From the NCBI GenBank assembly GCA_950295325.1, contig OX485807.1, forward strand, positions 38,656,440 through 38,720,439: a stretch of DNA of 64,000 nt. Direction: 5' to 3'. Shown here piece after piece: positions 50,454 through 61,070 of this stretch. How positions within the stretch are numbered: position 1 is the stretch's first letter; every line of letters starts with the position of its first letter. The notes beneath the pieces are model-generated. The model was not told the DNA's origin and made no database searches. It saw only the letters and a program-made list of their open reading frames with translations. The translations under genes were made by a program, and so were the position numbers. The stretch is from Polytrichum commune. Taxonomy: Eukaryota > Streptophyta > Polytrichopsida > Polytrichales > Polytrichaceae.

Positions 50454-50486
50454 ACCCTAACCCCAAACCCTAAACCCTAAACCCTA
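50454..50486 (+). repeat. Interstitial plant-type telomere-like run
   Basis: Consecutive CCCTAAA units, with one CCCCAAA variant, on the plus strand. CCCTAAA/TTTAGGG is the telomere repeat of most plants and many green algae. Confidence 0.8.
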
Positions 50487-51379
50487 CATCTTTTTATCTT
50501 ACCAACCTTTCTTATATATGGCCATGTTGTGGTCTATGCACATCATGTCAAAATGGTCTACGAATGTTGGTTCGATTGGAACTTGCCTTATTTGGGTCAT
50601 AGCAACTATAATAATCTAGACTCATGCCAATAATTGTCATTTTGATATAAAACATTGGTTTAGGGGGTGAAGAATGAATTTTGAAATGCTAGCCCTTTCA
50701 CCTTAATAGTTTTGAGTGCAATTTGATCACAAAATACACACTTAGTCTTATTATAACATGAATGGTTTAAGACTTCAACTTAAATCAACAGTTTAAGCTA
50801 TGGTCATGCACATACTTCTGTTGCAAATAATATAAATATATAATTGTAAGTGCATACTATTGTATGCACCATTCCAAATTAGTTATCCATTTCCACACCA
50901 TGGTGGACCTAAAGTGAATTTCCAATAGGACGTCAAGTCATTTAATTAGGTGTCAACTTGAACTAACGATCGAATACTAGTGCATTAAACTTTAATTTTC
51001 ACCAATGATGAATTGCAACAATGAGTCATATTAATATGGGGCGATGTTTGGTGAGCCTCCAGTTCCAAATGTCCTCAATCTACGTAGCACAAGCCACTAT
51101 GGATTAAGCGACTTTTTATTGGTATTCATGCACTTGGTGACCATATTACAAGCATTTTTTTTATGTGAATCATATGATACCTACAATTTTAGGGGATTCC
51201 ACAATATGTTCTTAGCCACTCTTACCTCATTGTGTGTGTGAATATATATATCACTTAGACCTTCATCAATTCACTTGGACTTCACACCTTAGTCGCAAAT
51301 AATTTAATACTCAATGTTAACCCATCAACCCATATATATATAATATAATAACCCATATATAAAATAGTAAAATATAAAT

Positions 51380-51730
51380 TATACATATATATACACATAT
51401 ATACACATATATACACATATATACACATATATACATATATATACATATATACATATATATACATATATATACATATATATACATATATATACATATATAT
51501 ACATATATATACATATATATACATATATATACATATATACATATATATACATATATACATATATACATATATATACATATATACATATATACATATATAT
51601 ACATATACACATATATATACACATATATATACATATATACACATATATACACATATACACATATATACATATATATACATATATACATATATATACATAT
51701 ATACATATAGACATATAGACATATAGACAT
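51380..51730. repeat. TATACA/TATATACA microsatellite
   Basis: About 350 bp of alternating TATATACA, TACACATA and TACATATA units. Minus ORFs reading YIYVYM are artefacts. Confidence 0.9.
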
Positions 51731-52103
51731 ATTTTCGTGCGACCTTGGTAACAACTAAGGTGTGCGACGGATTTATAGATTTACAATATGTTGCGTGCAC
51801 GCAACACATGTTCCATACATAATGCTATTTATATATTGCGCATGGATGAAATGGCATATTGTTAGGTCAAAGTAGGCGGCGGGAATCCGCTTTTTAAATA
51901 GCATCCAAGGGATTTTGAACCATCGGGGGAAAGGTACTTAAAGCTCTTCCCCCCACAGAAGAGCTCTTTTCTGCGGCACATCCAAGTGTGCGCTCCACAG
52001 ACCTGACTGGAACGCGCTCAAACCATTTTCTTGTGCGCCAACCCCACACCTCCCAGGTCCACTACAGACTGCACATACCCGTATATACCGCCGCAAATAC
52101 CGG

Positions 52104-52562
52104 ACGTTTACGAACGCACGTTCGTAAACGTGAATTAGTAGCACATGCATAAGAGGTACATAGAGATGATGTGAATTGTTTACGAACGTGCGTTCGTAAG
52201 TTGTTCACAACCGTACTCGACATTGAGTTACTTATAGACAGAACTAGGCACGAAAATTGTGTCGATTATATACGAACGTACGTTCGTATATCTGCCTTCA
52301 AGACCCAAACGCGCATGAGTTCCCGTGTAACCGTTTTCTCCAACGGAACATCTGATGATGGGATATTTACGAACGTGCGTTCGTAAATATCACCTGGGAT
52401 TATTTTTCAAGAATTCATAAACATTCCTTAATTTATACACTTCTGTGCATTGGCCACGTTAACAATATGGAAGTTAAATACGAACGCTCGTTCGTATTTC
52501 TCACTACCATTTATGTCCACAGAGAATTATGTTTTCCAATTTTACGAACGCATGTTCGTAAA
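52104..52562. repeat. Copy 1 type palindrome array (six), far upstream
   Basis: Palindromes at 52104-52131, 52179-52199, 52268-52291, 52362-52391, 52476-52499 and 52541-52562, centres CA, TG, TA, TG, CT and CA, spaced about 65-115 bp. Outer bases differ between copies but pair within each copy (ACG...CGT, ATA...TAT, GATA...TATC, AAA...TTT). Probably the distal part of the copy 1 promoter or 5' intron array, separated by the 3.5-kb spacer. Confidence 0.85.
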
Positions 52563-52649
52563 TACCACATGTCCACCGTCCATGCATCCACCAACAGAAC
52601 TGTTAACGCAAACATGTGTGGAGGACTACACCATGTTTAGGATAGATAC

Positions 52650-53622
52650 TGTCGCGCACCTCTCCATGAGGAGTGGCCGAAACACCATGGGCACAAGGGG
52701 GACCCCGGAGTGACACCCGGGACTTGTGGCGCCGTTGGTGAGAGGGCCCAAGTGATCCTAGTGTGGGTGAGGGCCCCGGGCGTTGGGAACGCCTCCCACC
52801 CACGAAGACTAGGAGGCACAAGGGTAAGGCCATGAGTTATGCGTAGCTCATGGCGTGGTGATTCTAGAAAGCTCAAGAACACCTCAATCGGAGGTGTGAG
52901 CTAGGAGTTATGGCCATTTGAGTGGGGCGCTGTCCCGGGACAGCGCCCTGGTACAGCAGTGCCTGGGAGCGATTCCCGGGACTGCCAAGGTTCAAACAGG
53001 CATAACTTCCTAAATACTTGCCCGAATGGGGCAAGTGAGGAGTCCATCGGCATCTACGTGAAGCGTAGATGAAGATGGAGTGGTTGGTTGTTATGATCAG
53101 ACATCATACAAGGAAGTTATGATGGTCTGAAGCTGCTGGGCGGTTCTAGGCCCAGCAGCTAAAGGAAAATGTCCACTTGGCCCCAACTCTTGGTAGAGAG
53201 ACAAGAGGTTGGTTGACGGTGGGGTAGGGGCCCCGCGTGAAGTCCTAGAGGCTTATATGGGTGAGGTGGTGTGGCCTCACCCACCCGAGGCCGAACGGCA
53301 CGGCCTCCATGGGCATTGGCCCATTGTGAGGCCATAGTTGCCTAGTATGGTTCGGGTTGTTGTAGTGTTGCTCCGGCAATGCGATGATCAACATGGGATT
53401 GGACTTCCATGGATGGAAGTCCACATCTAGGAATGGGTTACCGATTAAGGGGTGAGTCCCGAAAGCAAAGTAGGAGGGTTGGTTCCCTCCTATGAACTAT
53501 AAGGTCCGGGGTAGGAGGAGCTAATCATTAGCATGGCGGAATGCGAATGGTTAGCGCTCGTAGCCTTTGCTAGAATTGAAAATTGGCAAGATTGTCAAGG
53601 GGGGCTAGCAAGGGTTACGACA
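52650..53622 (+). mobile_element. 5' LTR of a Ty3/gypsy retrotransposon
   Basis: Starts TGTCGCGCACC and ends GGGTTACGACA (TGTCG...CGACA inverted termini), followed after two bases by a primer-binding site. 973 bp. The 3' LTR is not in the window, and the expected GATAC duplication (52645-52649) is not found downstream. Confidence 0.8.
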
Positions 53623-53624
53623 TT

Positions 53625-53636
53625 TGGTATCAGAGC
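53625..53636 (+). promoter_or_regulatory. tRNA-iMet primer-binding site
   Basis: TGGTATCAGAGC, the common plant LTR-retrotransposon primer-binding sequence complementary to the 3' end of initiator tRNA-Met, two bases after the LTR end. Confidence 0.88.
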
Positions 53637-55150
53637 AGGGTTCCAATATTTGAGCTAGCACTTTGAGGGAGACATGGCTATCAAACGTGAGGGTTATTAT
53701 GGTTAGCCCGGGGTTTCCAAAAGGTTGTGAGGCTCAAATTAGAACAAAGATCATGTGTAAAGGGAATTTGACCATACCATTGGTTCTAATGACAATGGTG
53801 GGCATGATGGTGGATTCGGTAAGGAAATTGGTGGAGTCCTTTGAAAGGGCTCCCGCACACCTCAAAAAAGCATTTGGGGCCTAGAATACCGAATGCACCC
53901 AAAACCTTGGAGGGCATTAATGTTGGATTGAAATTCCAATTCGAAATGCTTGGAAGGTATTGATGTTGGAATGAATTTGGTGGAAATGAGGCGTGCGGGC
54001 CTCTTAAGGCGTATATGCGCGAATTTCACACCCAAATGAATTGTGCATCTTAGATGAACGAGTTTTCTAAGAAGTACATCGTTTTAGGTGGGATTTCAAA
54101 AGCGGGTGGTGAATACCAAGTTCAAATTTCCAAAAGTTTATTGAGGTTGTGGCGGGGATCATCAAAATTGCAACGAGCATTAAGGCCGATGACCCCAATA
54201 AGAAATTTGGTGGTGCCTTACAACAATGGACGTTGAGGGGAGATAGGTACCACGCCAAATAATACTTATGCCGCGGACCGAATGTAAGACGATGGCATTG
54301 TGGCCAAGGCTAGTAGCCTTAAGCCGAGGCCAAGTCTTTTGTACTTTGAGGCTCAAATGAATGGGACAAATGTCTCATGGGTTGATAAAGAGGCTACCAT
54401 TCCTTCTTGAGCCCAAAACTCGCAAGGGAGTTGGGGCTTGCCGATTGATAGAGCGGGCAAGCCCACCAAGGTGCGGTTTGGAAAGGGCGAACCGCATGAA
54501 ACAAAGGAGGCCGCGATGCATGTAACTTTTCAATGTGGGACATTGGATTTTTGTCAAAATTTCACACCATGTGAAATAGATGAAATGCATGTCATTGTGA
54601 AGGCTGCCTTCTTTGGAACTCACATGATAGATGTGAGGTGCAAGCCGGTGAGCTTGCGGTGCATTTGTGATGTCTTGATGGCAAAGAATTGCACTACAAA
54701 TTGACAAGGACTCCTATGGTAGGAGGAACCAACTCGAATTTGGTCTTAATGGACCAAATGAATAAACGGAAAAACATAATAATAATGGTCGTGGTTCAAT
54801 TGGAGCAACTCCAAGGAACTCATGGGGAGGCTAGGAAAGATAGGCCTCCCCAAAACCACATTGGTGGGATGTTGGTGAGGTACAAGGATGTATTCACCAA
54901 TGTGTTGTCCAAAATGTTACCGCCAACGAGTGGGAAAAAAAAAAAAAAAAAAAAAAAAAAACTTGCTCAACGAGAGATTGAGTTCTTGAGGTATGTGATG
55001 ACAAAGGAAGTTGGTGGATGAACATGACAAATGTCAAGGCAATCCAAGAGGAGAATTGGCCCTTGACTCAAGAGAAGGGCTAAGGTCATTTGTTGGCCTA
55101 GCCAACTGCTACCACCACTTCATTCGAGGTGTTTCTAAGGTTGCTAGGAC
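53637..55150 (+). pseudogene. Decayed gag-pol of the Ty3/gypsy element
   Basis: Scattered frames. 54438-54704 reads FCQNFTPCEIDEMHVIVKAA, resembling the protease-to-RT region of plant gypsy elements. 54860-54925 reads YKDVFTNVLSKMLPP (RT start region). Then a homopolymer A tract (54935-54961), then LAQREIEFLRYVMTKE (RT end). About 55075-55150 reads GLANCYHHFIRGVSKVARTL in another frame, the segment that follows RT. The RT catalytic core is missing between them, and integrase and the 3' LTR are absent. Multiple stops and frame changes: inactive. Confidence 0.7.
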
Positions 55151-55297
55151 CTTAGAACACTATATTCGTTAAATTGAGACTTTTTGGGCATTTTGAGACA
55201 TTCACATAAATAAGAACAAGGATAAATGGAACACATATTGGAGAAAGTTGTAAGATGCGAACACTTTGAAGCAGGTGTTTAGACCAAGAACCCCATA

Positions 55298-55597
55298 AAT
55301 AACTCATATTTGTGATGGTTTAGGGTGGGCAATCCAAATCTTAGACCACATTTAAGGGGAAACCTTAAAACATTCATATTATTGCACACAAAATATTAGA
55401 GCTTGTATGAATATGGTTTAGGTAGGGCAATCCAAACCATAGATCTTATTGAAGGGTTAATATGTTAACCAATATAATATTGCATACAAAATATTCCAAA
55501 CTCATATTTGTGATGGTTTAGGTAGGGCAATCCAAACCTTAGACCATATGGAAGGGGAAATCATGTCTAACTTGTATTATTGCAAAAAAAAAACATA
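55298..55597. repeat. About 100-bp tandem repeat, three units
   Basis: Each unit carries 'atatggtttaggtagggcaa' or a close variant, then 'tccaaaccttagacc' and 'attattgca'. Lies between the gypsy remnant and the 3' end of copy 2. Function unknown. Confidence 0.7.
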
Positions 55598-55741
55598 CAA
55601 AGTGTGGCATGTAAAATGCATATCATGCTAACACCACACATGCATTGGATAGTGCGACCCAAAATGTTCTTGCCTATGGCCCAAAACCCTACGCCTACTA
55701 TGGCCTATCTAGCCTCGGATACTACCTCTTTTTCTTTTGCT

Positions 55742-56529
55742 TCATTTTCTTTTGCTTTTTTTTTCTTTTGCCTCTTTTTCTTTTGCCTCTTTTTCTTTTG
55801 CTGCAGCTTCTTTTGCTCGCATTGCTTCAACATTCCTGAAAATCTCCGCCCCGCGACTATAGCCATTCTTGGGGTGAACGCCATCAATAACACATTTTGT
55901 ATTCCGTCGGCCGCCCGAATTATACGACGAAGAATTCGAATACGATGAAGTGGACTGTCTTGCATTTCTGGTCATGGAGTAGAAACGCTCCAACTCGATG
56001 GACGCACTAGACCGCATAGGTTTACGGGTGGGAGCAACCTGCAACGCGTCAACGCAAGAACACATGTGTTAGTTTAGGGAGGAAGACCCAAACGTGTCAC
56101 ACATTCATTTTTTAAGTGCAAAATGATTGTAATGCGCGGATAACCATGTTTTTTTTTGGGGGGGGGGGGGTTCACCTTGTCACCGGGGGCGTTCCCGTCG
56201 GAGTTGGCGAGGAGGGGCAAGGCATCCCGCAAAGGAATAGGAAGGGTTCCACTCTTCGTAGGCCGAGCGTCCATCCGCAGCCGCCGTTGAGGTGTACTAC
56301 TGCCGCCGGGCCGAGAGGGGGATGTCCGGACGCATTTGCGATTTATGCCTTTGAGCGGTGACGGGGACGCAGATCGCCGGAAGATTTGCTTGGGTGGGGG
56401 GCTATCGACGACGCCGGCGTCAAGAGGCTCCTTGGAGTAGTCGATGGTTGACGCGGCGTCGTAAACGGTCTCGTAGAAGAAGCTCCCCAAGTCTGACTCG
56501 CTGACGACGTCAATCGAGGGCTCCAAACG
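55742..56529 (-). CDS. Copy 2, exons E1 and E2 (terminal exons)
   Basis: E1 runs 56529-56176 (acceptor TTTGGCTCCAG; donor GTGAAC after GACAAG; 118 codons, phase 0). E2 runs 56038-55742 (acceptor GCGTTGCAG; 99 codons including stop). E1 has YDAASTIDYSKEPLDAG, VVDSPPP and a Ser/Arg-rich part (RRSASPSP, RRLRMDARP). E2 has SSYNSGGRR, GYSRGAEIFRNVEAMRAKE and a Lys/Glu repeat tail (AKEKEAKEKE). No ATG opens the exon: it must be joined to an upstream exon. The nearest compatible donor is that of exon C (also phase 0), which would skip exon D, so an alternative C-terminus is the simplest reading. The basic tail may bind nucleic acid. Confidence 0.6.
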
Positions 56530-56672
56530 CTGGAGCCAAAATTGGAACAAAACAAAACCCAAGGAAAAGGGGGGAGATAGAGCGCGTGAAAATCAAGATA
56601 CATATGAAGCGTAAATTACACAAAATGGGTAGGCGCATATACACACACACACATACAAACACACGTACTGTC

Positions 56673-57485
56673 TCAAATGAGCTTGTTAAATTTCGCGTGA
56701 GATAACAACTCTCTGTACAAATGGTCTCGTGGATCCAAGTATCTCTCGCCTATGGGATTATTCCTAACAAAATTGTTTACGGGAAGTCCGCTTCCCCAGA
56801 GCGCCTGGAGGTATTTACTAAGGTCTAACAAAAATCGGTCCCGGACCTTCTCGACCGTCCACGTAGGGCACACTATGAAGTTGGCCGTCGGGTTCAACAT
56901 GTTCTTTGCGGCGCTGTCGTCCACCATGAGCGTGTTCTCGCGGGTGGGGCGGACGTCGTAGGGGACGCCTATCAAGGACGGTCGCTGGTCCCAAAAAATG
57001 GGCTTCAAGACCTTGAGGTATTGGGGGGAAGCGGGGTTGTTTGGTTTTTTGACGACTTTGCCGTCCTGTGTGTACAATATTCTACAGGCTTCCTGTGCTA
57101 GGACCATGCAGGGGGGCTCGATGCCCTTGAAGATGAACTCCACGACCGCATTGGTGTTCTCGGCCGTCATGGAGCTCCACACGACCACCCACCATCGTTG
57201 TTGGGCGATCTGGAGGAAGGTCCGAAGCCACGGGCGGAGGTGAACTAGCTTGCTCTTTATGAACGTGGGCGGCCCGTCGTAATTAGCGTCCTCGGGCTTG
57301 CAAAAGGGCACTGTGGGGGCCCTAGGGCAATGAACGCACTGCACGAGGACACCGTTCAGGTCTAACACCAGGAATCGTTTCTTCGGCAGCGGGGGCGGGG
57401 CGGGTAAAACCGGGGGCGCCACCGCGCTGCCCTCTCCGCTCCTTGGGGAAGAGCGTCGGGGAGCCGCTACGCTATGCTCCGAGCC
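56673..57485 (-). CDS. Copy 2, exon D: FCP1-type HAD phosphatase-like domain
   Basis: Acceptor CGTATCCGCAG. 271 codons in phase 0, ending SHAKFNKLI and a stop, as in copy 1. An N-terminal Pro/Ser-rich linker (about 35 residues) leads to KKRFLVLDLNGVLVQ (motif I, D42-L-N44). Then WWVVVWSSMTAEN (motif II), VVKKPN and YLKVLKPI (Lys region), and RENTLMVDDSAAKNML (motif IV, DD). About 60% of conserved positions are shared with copy 1 by eye over the core, including CPTWT/FPDTWT and the end. FCP1/SCP-like fold. The Asp-to-Asn change in the general-acid position is seen in several plant and fungal FCP1-like proteins and questions classical phosphatase activity. Confidence 0.78.
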   Translation of the reverse strand, partial: GSEHSVAAPRRSSPRSGEGSAVAPPVLPAPPPLPKKRFLVLDLNGVLVQCVHCPRAPTVPFCKPEDANYDGPPTFIKSKLVHLRPWLRTFLQIAQQRWWVVVWSSMTAENTNAVVEFIFKGIEPPCMVLAQEACRILYTQDGKVVKKPNNPASPQYLKVLKPIFWDQRPSLIGVPYDVRPTRENTLMVDDSAAKNMLNPTANFIVCPTWTVEKVRDRFLLDLSKYLQALWGSGLPVNNFVRNNPIGERYLDPRDHLYRELLSHAKFNKLI

Positions 57486-57943
57486 CTGCGGATACGAGCG
57501 AGAGAAAACGGGGGCGACTTATGTCATGCTATGTCCAAACGAAGCATTAAGGAAACGAGCGTTCTTGGTGCAAACACAAAAGCATTTGATTCATTTTGGA
57601 GGGGGTGCAACAAGGGATACAAGGGATACAAGAGCATACAAAATACATTCAAACACAATATACAAGTATATAGGAGTCAAAAATGGTGATTATATTATAT
57701 ACAATGCTCTATGTACATCTTGATTGGGGGAGCCGCGTTGAACGATGCGTTCAAACTAGCCTACTTCTACATCTAGAAAAAATTGAAGAGACGGGCCGCC
57801 GTGATGAAGACTTCGTTGCAAAGCCGGGGGTAGGTGGACGAACGAATGGTCGCTGGGGGTGACGAAGGGCGCGAGTGCCGGGGGGGGCCTAAGTTCGTCC
57901 TAGCTAGGGGACACGACCAAGGCAAGAAGTCAAAGACCCAGGA

Positions 57944-57967
57944 AGTTTGGGTCGGCCGACCCAAACT
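57944..57967. repeat. Copy 2 palindrome in intron C/D
   Basis: Perfect 24-bp palindrome starting AGTTTGGGTCG with centre GC, 20 nt after the exon C donor on the minus strand. Confidence 0.92.
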
Positions 57968-58246
57968 GAGTGGGGTCAGTGCATTACCTCGCCTTGGTCG
58001 TGCCTTGACGACGTTGATGCCGGCATCGCGTGCGCTGCCCCACCTCTGTCACCGCCGCCTCCGACGACGCCGTCAGCCGCAACCTGCTCCTGCAAAGGCT
58101 GACTGTCAGGCCTTTGTCCCAACCCAACCTCCGCATGCGCATCATGCATTGGTTCATCGACTGGGTTAGGAGTAGAGGTATCACCAGGCCCTTGCGGGCC
58201 TTCAACATCTAGCATAGGCTCGTCGACCGGGGTCTGATGGGGGACG

Positions 58247-58272
58247 GGGTTTGGGTCGGCCGACCCAAACCC
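58247..58272. repeat. Copy 2 palindrome inside exon C (first)
   Basis: Perfect 26-bp palindrome starting GGGTTTGGGTCG, centre GC. Minus strand reads GFGSADPNP in frame. Confidence 0.92.
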
Positions 58273-58317
58273 TGCTGCTTGGCGAGGGTCGCTCTGCGAC
58301 GCTGCAACGTCGGCACT

Positions 58318-58339
58318 GTTTGGGTCGGACGACCCAAAC
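58318..58339. repeat. Copy 2 palindrome inside exon C (second)
   Basis: GTTTGGGTCG arm with centre GA. Minus strand reads FGSSDPN in frame. A decayed third site may be 58437-58453 (read DDPNLW). Confidence 0.9.
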
Positions 58340-59547
58340 ATGTGGGGGTCGTCCCGCTGGTGGTGTGGGGGCAAGAGGATGGGAGGCCGGAGCGGGGGGG
58401 GTGCCAACGAGCTGGACGCTCCGGGGACGCGCCAAAGGTTTGGATCATCCACCTGCTGCACAGGCGCGTAAGGACGGGCGTGCGGCTGCAGCAAATCCGC
58501 GAAGCTGAAGGAATGCTCCAACGCCGGCCGCGGGCGGATATCCTGTGGAGGGAAGCCTGCGGGCAAGTGAGGGAATGAACTCGGGGGAGCCATCACCAAT
58601 CCCTGCGCCAGCATGCCCTGGATCACTTGCGTGATGAGGTCCGCTTGGGACGGAGTTTGGGACATCGCCCTTTGCCGCTCCTGCTCCAACAGGAGAGCCC
58701 TCAACTCCGCGACTTCGTTGCGGACAGAGGGTTCCTCGGCGGCAGCCCTCTGCAGTCGCACACGCTGCTCCTCGTCTCGGAGCATTTTTGCGTTCGCCTC
58801 CTCCACGGTGAGGACCTCCGGTTTCACCCTCACATTCCCGGCGAACGCTCTGGGGGAGGCAGGATCAGACCTCAGCTTCTTGGCGAGTTCCATGTCGTCC
58901 TCGTCCTCGGAGCTTATTGCGATCGTCTCCTCCACCGCATAGTCCCCGTACAGCTTCTTCCCCTTCATCCTTCTACGCTCCCTGAAGGTGGCCGTCGCGT
59001 CCCTCGAGTACATATCCTTGGCGTCGTCCACCGTCAACGCGGGCACCAGCCTGCTCTGCGGCGTAGCAGGCCGCATGGCCTTCTTCCGCTGAGGGGCCTC
59101 GGATTCTTGAGTGAATCATGTTGCCCCTTCCTCCACCTCCCCCTCCACTTTCTCTGCTTCCTCCTCCGCCTCCTCCTCGTCTTCCTCCCCCTCCTCCCCA
59201 ACCCTGCCACCTGCTCCCATAGACGGATTGCCCGGATGCAACCCGATGAGCGGCTCTGGCAATTGAACGGGGGCCCGCATGGCGAATTCACCCGGGTTGA
59301 TTCGCCTCGCAATATCCAAAGGATTCTCGCCCCCCTCGACGATCTCTTCGACGTAGGATCCGGGTATCCAGTCGAGGATGTCCATTCTCTTGGCCAGCGC
59401 CTTTTGGGTCCTGTAGAATTGAACATCGGCATCCTCTACATAGGAGTAGATGTTCAACCCAGACATCTGCACAATCAAAATCAATACTATTAGTAACACC
59501 AAATGAACATATAATGGAAAATGACTTCCAAACAAAATAAGAATAGT

Positions 59548-59643
59548 TAGTTTGGGTCGCTCGACCCAAACTATGCATGGCCCTAGTTTGGGTCGCTCGA
59601 CCCAAACTGTGCATGCCCCTAGTTTGGGTCGTTCGACCCAAAC
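59548..59643. repeat. Copy 2 palindromes in intron B/C (three)
   Basis: At 59622-59643 (35 nt after the donor, centre TT), 59585-59608 (CT) and 59548-59573 (CT, extended to TAG...CTA). Separated by short 'atgcatggccct' or 'gcatgccc' spacers. Confidence 0.93.
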
Positions 59644-59677
59644 CGAACGTATAGGGACTTCTGGGTTTTCTGCTTAC

Positions 59678-61009
59678 CATGGCTGCAAAAATCGGTTTGG
59701 ACCCCCCGAAAACGTTGAAGATGCAGTCCCCTCTCTTCGTGAGGGTCCTCATCATCCGCAGGTAGAACTCCATGCGCAGCTCATCCGCGGGGTAGTTGGC
59801 GTACTTCGCCTCGTCATATAAGCTCCTGCTGGTACCCAACCCTTCTTGGACTTGGAAGAGCTTTTCCATCCTGGCTATGGGATGGTTTGGCACCTTAAGC
59901 AGCTCAGCTTTGTACACGAAGTACAAACACAACACGTTGACGATCTTCGTCTTCTTGTCTTTCAGCGTGCTGTACGCCCCCTCCGCCGGTGCAGCAACGT
60001 AGTGAGATTTCGAGACGGCATACTCCGGCTGCAATTTGCGCACGATCTCGTAAACCTGCTCTGCCCTTCTGTCCTCGACAATCCAGAGCCAGACGTCGAC
60101 CTCCCTGAATTTGGGGCTGGCGTAGTCCACGAACTTCGACAAGAAAGGATCGTAAAAAGGGGTGCTCATAGTCCCCTCGAATGAGGCTCCAGGGATGTTC
60201 CTGAAGTCTATCATTCCGAAGGGGAAGCGGTCCCCGGCTCTAGTCCTGATCGCCTTCCTTGACTCAGAACCCGGCCAACCCTGGATCCTGAGAGGTTCGA
60301 CAGTGACCATGTTGAATTGCGCATCGCCTTCGAAACTGACGATCTTCTTCTCCTTTATGAAGTTGGAGAAGGCCCGCACTGAGTGTTCGGGAAGCGCCCG
60401 GTTCCTCCCCCCCTTCACGAGCTTGGATCTGAGGAAGTCGTCTCCCGCCTCCCTCATGAGTGCCGCCATGGACGCACTGGTAAACTTATATTCGGCTTTG
60501 AAGGCCCTCCAGTGCGCCTCGTCGACCTCTCCGTCCACGATGAGCTTCTTCTCTGGCACAAGCTTGTGCAGCTCCTGGACGATGGTCGTCTTCTTCTTCC
60601 TGTTCTCCGTCCATTCCTTCATTGTGTAGCATGAAGGGACGAAGATCTTGGGTTTGGTGAAGACGATCTTAGGGTGGACCCAGCATCTCTTCGCCGTCGT
60701 CTCCACGTGTAGGATGTGGGACGCCGCTTTTCCCATCTCTGTCTTGGAGAGACCTTGAAGCGCTCTGAAGAACTCCCTCACCAGAGGCTTCATTTGCTTG
60801 AAGCACGTAGTCTGGTTGAAGAGCATGCCGGTGTCGGGGTCCATGAGGTCCCCCGTCTCGTGTTTTTCAAAAACACTCTTCCATCTTGCCCATACGGAAT
60901 CGGACGCTGTGATCAAATAGATTTCTCCTCTCAGCTCGTTATACTTTTTCTGCTTGTGGCTAGCATTGTCGATCGAGGAGAATTTATTGATCATTTGATA
61001 TTTGAAGTC
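59678..61009 (-). CDS. Copy 2, exon B: large conserved domain with methylase-motif-I-like end
   Basis: Acceptor CTTCCTGTGCAG. 444 codons in phase 0. Donor GTAAGC directly after ATG. Starts DFKYQMINKFSSIDNAS. Contains GEIYLITASDSVWARW, LVREFFRALQGLSKTEMGKA, FGMIDFRNIPGAS, VDVWLWIVEDRRAEQ, YPADELRMEFYLRMMRTL and ends KRGDCIFNVFGGSKPIFAAM. The end has the form of methylase motif I (GDxVxDPFxGSG) followed by AA. The next exon's start (MSGLNIYSYVEDADV) could be the beta-2/acidic-loop region. No DPPY box is seen. Bacterial and phage proteins with a ParB-type domain followed by a DNA methylase are known, and the order here (A then B) is the same. Confidence 0.7.
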
Positions 61010-61070
61010 CTGCACAGGAAGACATTAGCACATGTTAGACAACACATAATGGAAAAACAAATGCAACAGC

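Larger units (their letters stand above)
48551..52103. other. 3.5-kb spacer splitting the copy 1 upstream palindrome array
   Basis: No gene. Contains an ATAC/GTAT microsatellite (about 48575-48640), a CT-rich tandem 'ctcaagctttctaaaact' (about 49085-49275), a G-rich minisatellite (49477-49676), a telomere-like run (50454-50486) and a long TATACA microsatellite (51380-51730). Probably one or more insertions, but I cannot fix their ends. Confidence 0.5.
57988..59466 (-). pseudogene. Copy 2, exon C: acidic and coiled-coil domain with one in-frame TGA
   Basis: Acceptor ATTGTGCAG before ATGTCTGGG at 59466. Donor GTAATG after GAG (57988). 493 codons in phase 0, with TGA at 59118-59116 (codon 117). 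Upstream: MSGLNIYSYVEDADVQFYRT and an extremely Glu-rich run (EEGEEDEEEAEEEAEKVEGE). Downstream: RERRRMKGKKLYGDYAVEE, ISSEDEDDMELAKKL, LTVEEANAKMLRDEEQRVRL, a coiled coil, and a Pro-rich end. Copy 1 is open through the same region, and homology resumes on both sides, so the TGA is a nonsense change, read-through, or hidden in a small unrecognised intron. Two palindromes sit inside the coding sequence (58247-58272 and 58318-58339). Confidence 0.66.

Noticed and set aside
51282-51809. 175-residue minus ORF rich in YIYVYM
   Set aside because: Pure translation of the TATACA microsatellite.
57834-58169. Plus ORF with WVGRPK and similar repeats
   Set aside because: Produced by reading the palindromes on the other strand.
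58627-59493. 288-residue plus ORF over copy 2 exon C
   Set aside because: Antisense shadow of the Glu-rich exon C; paralogue comparison supports the minus strand.
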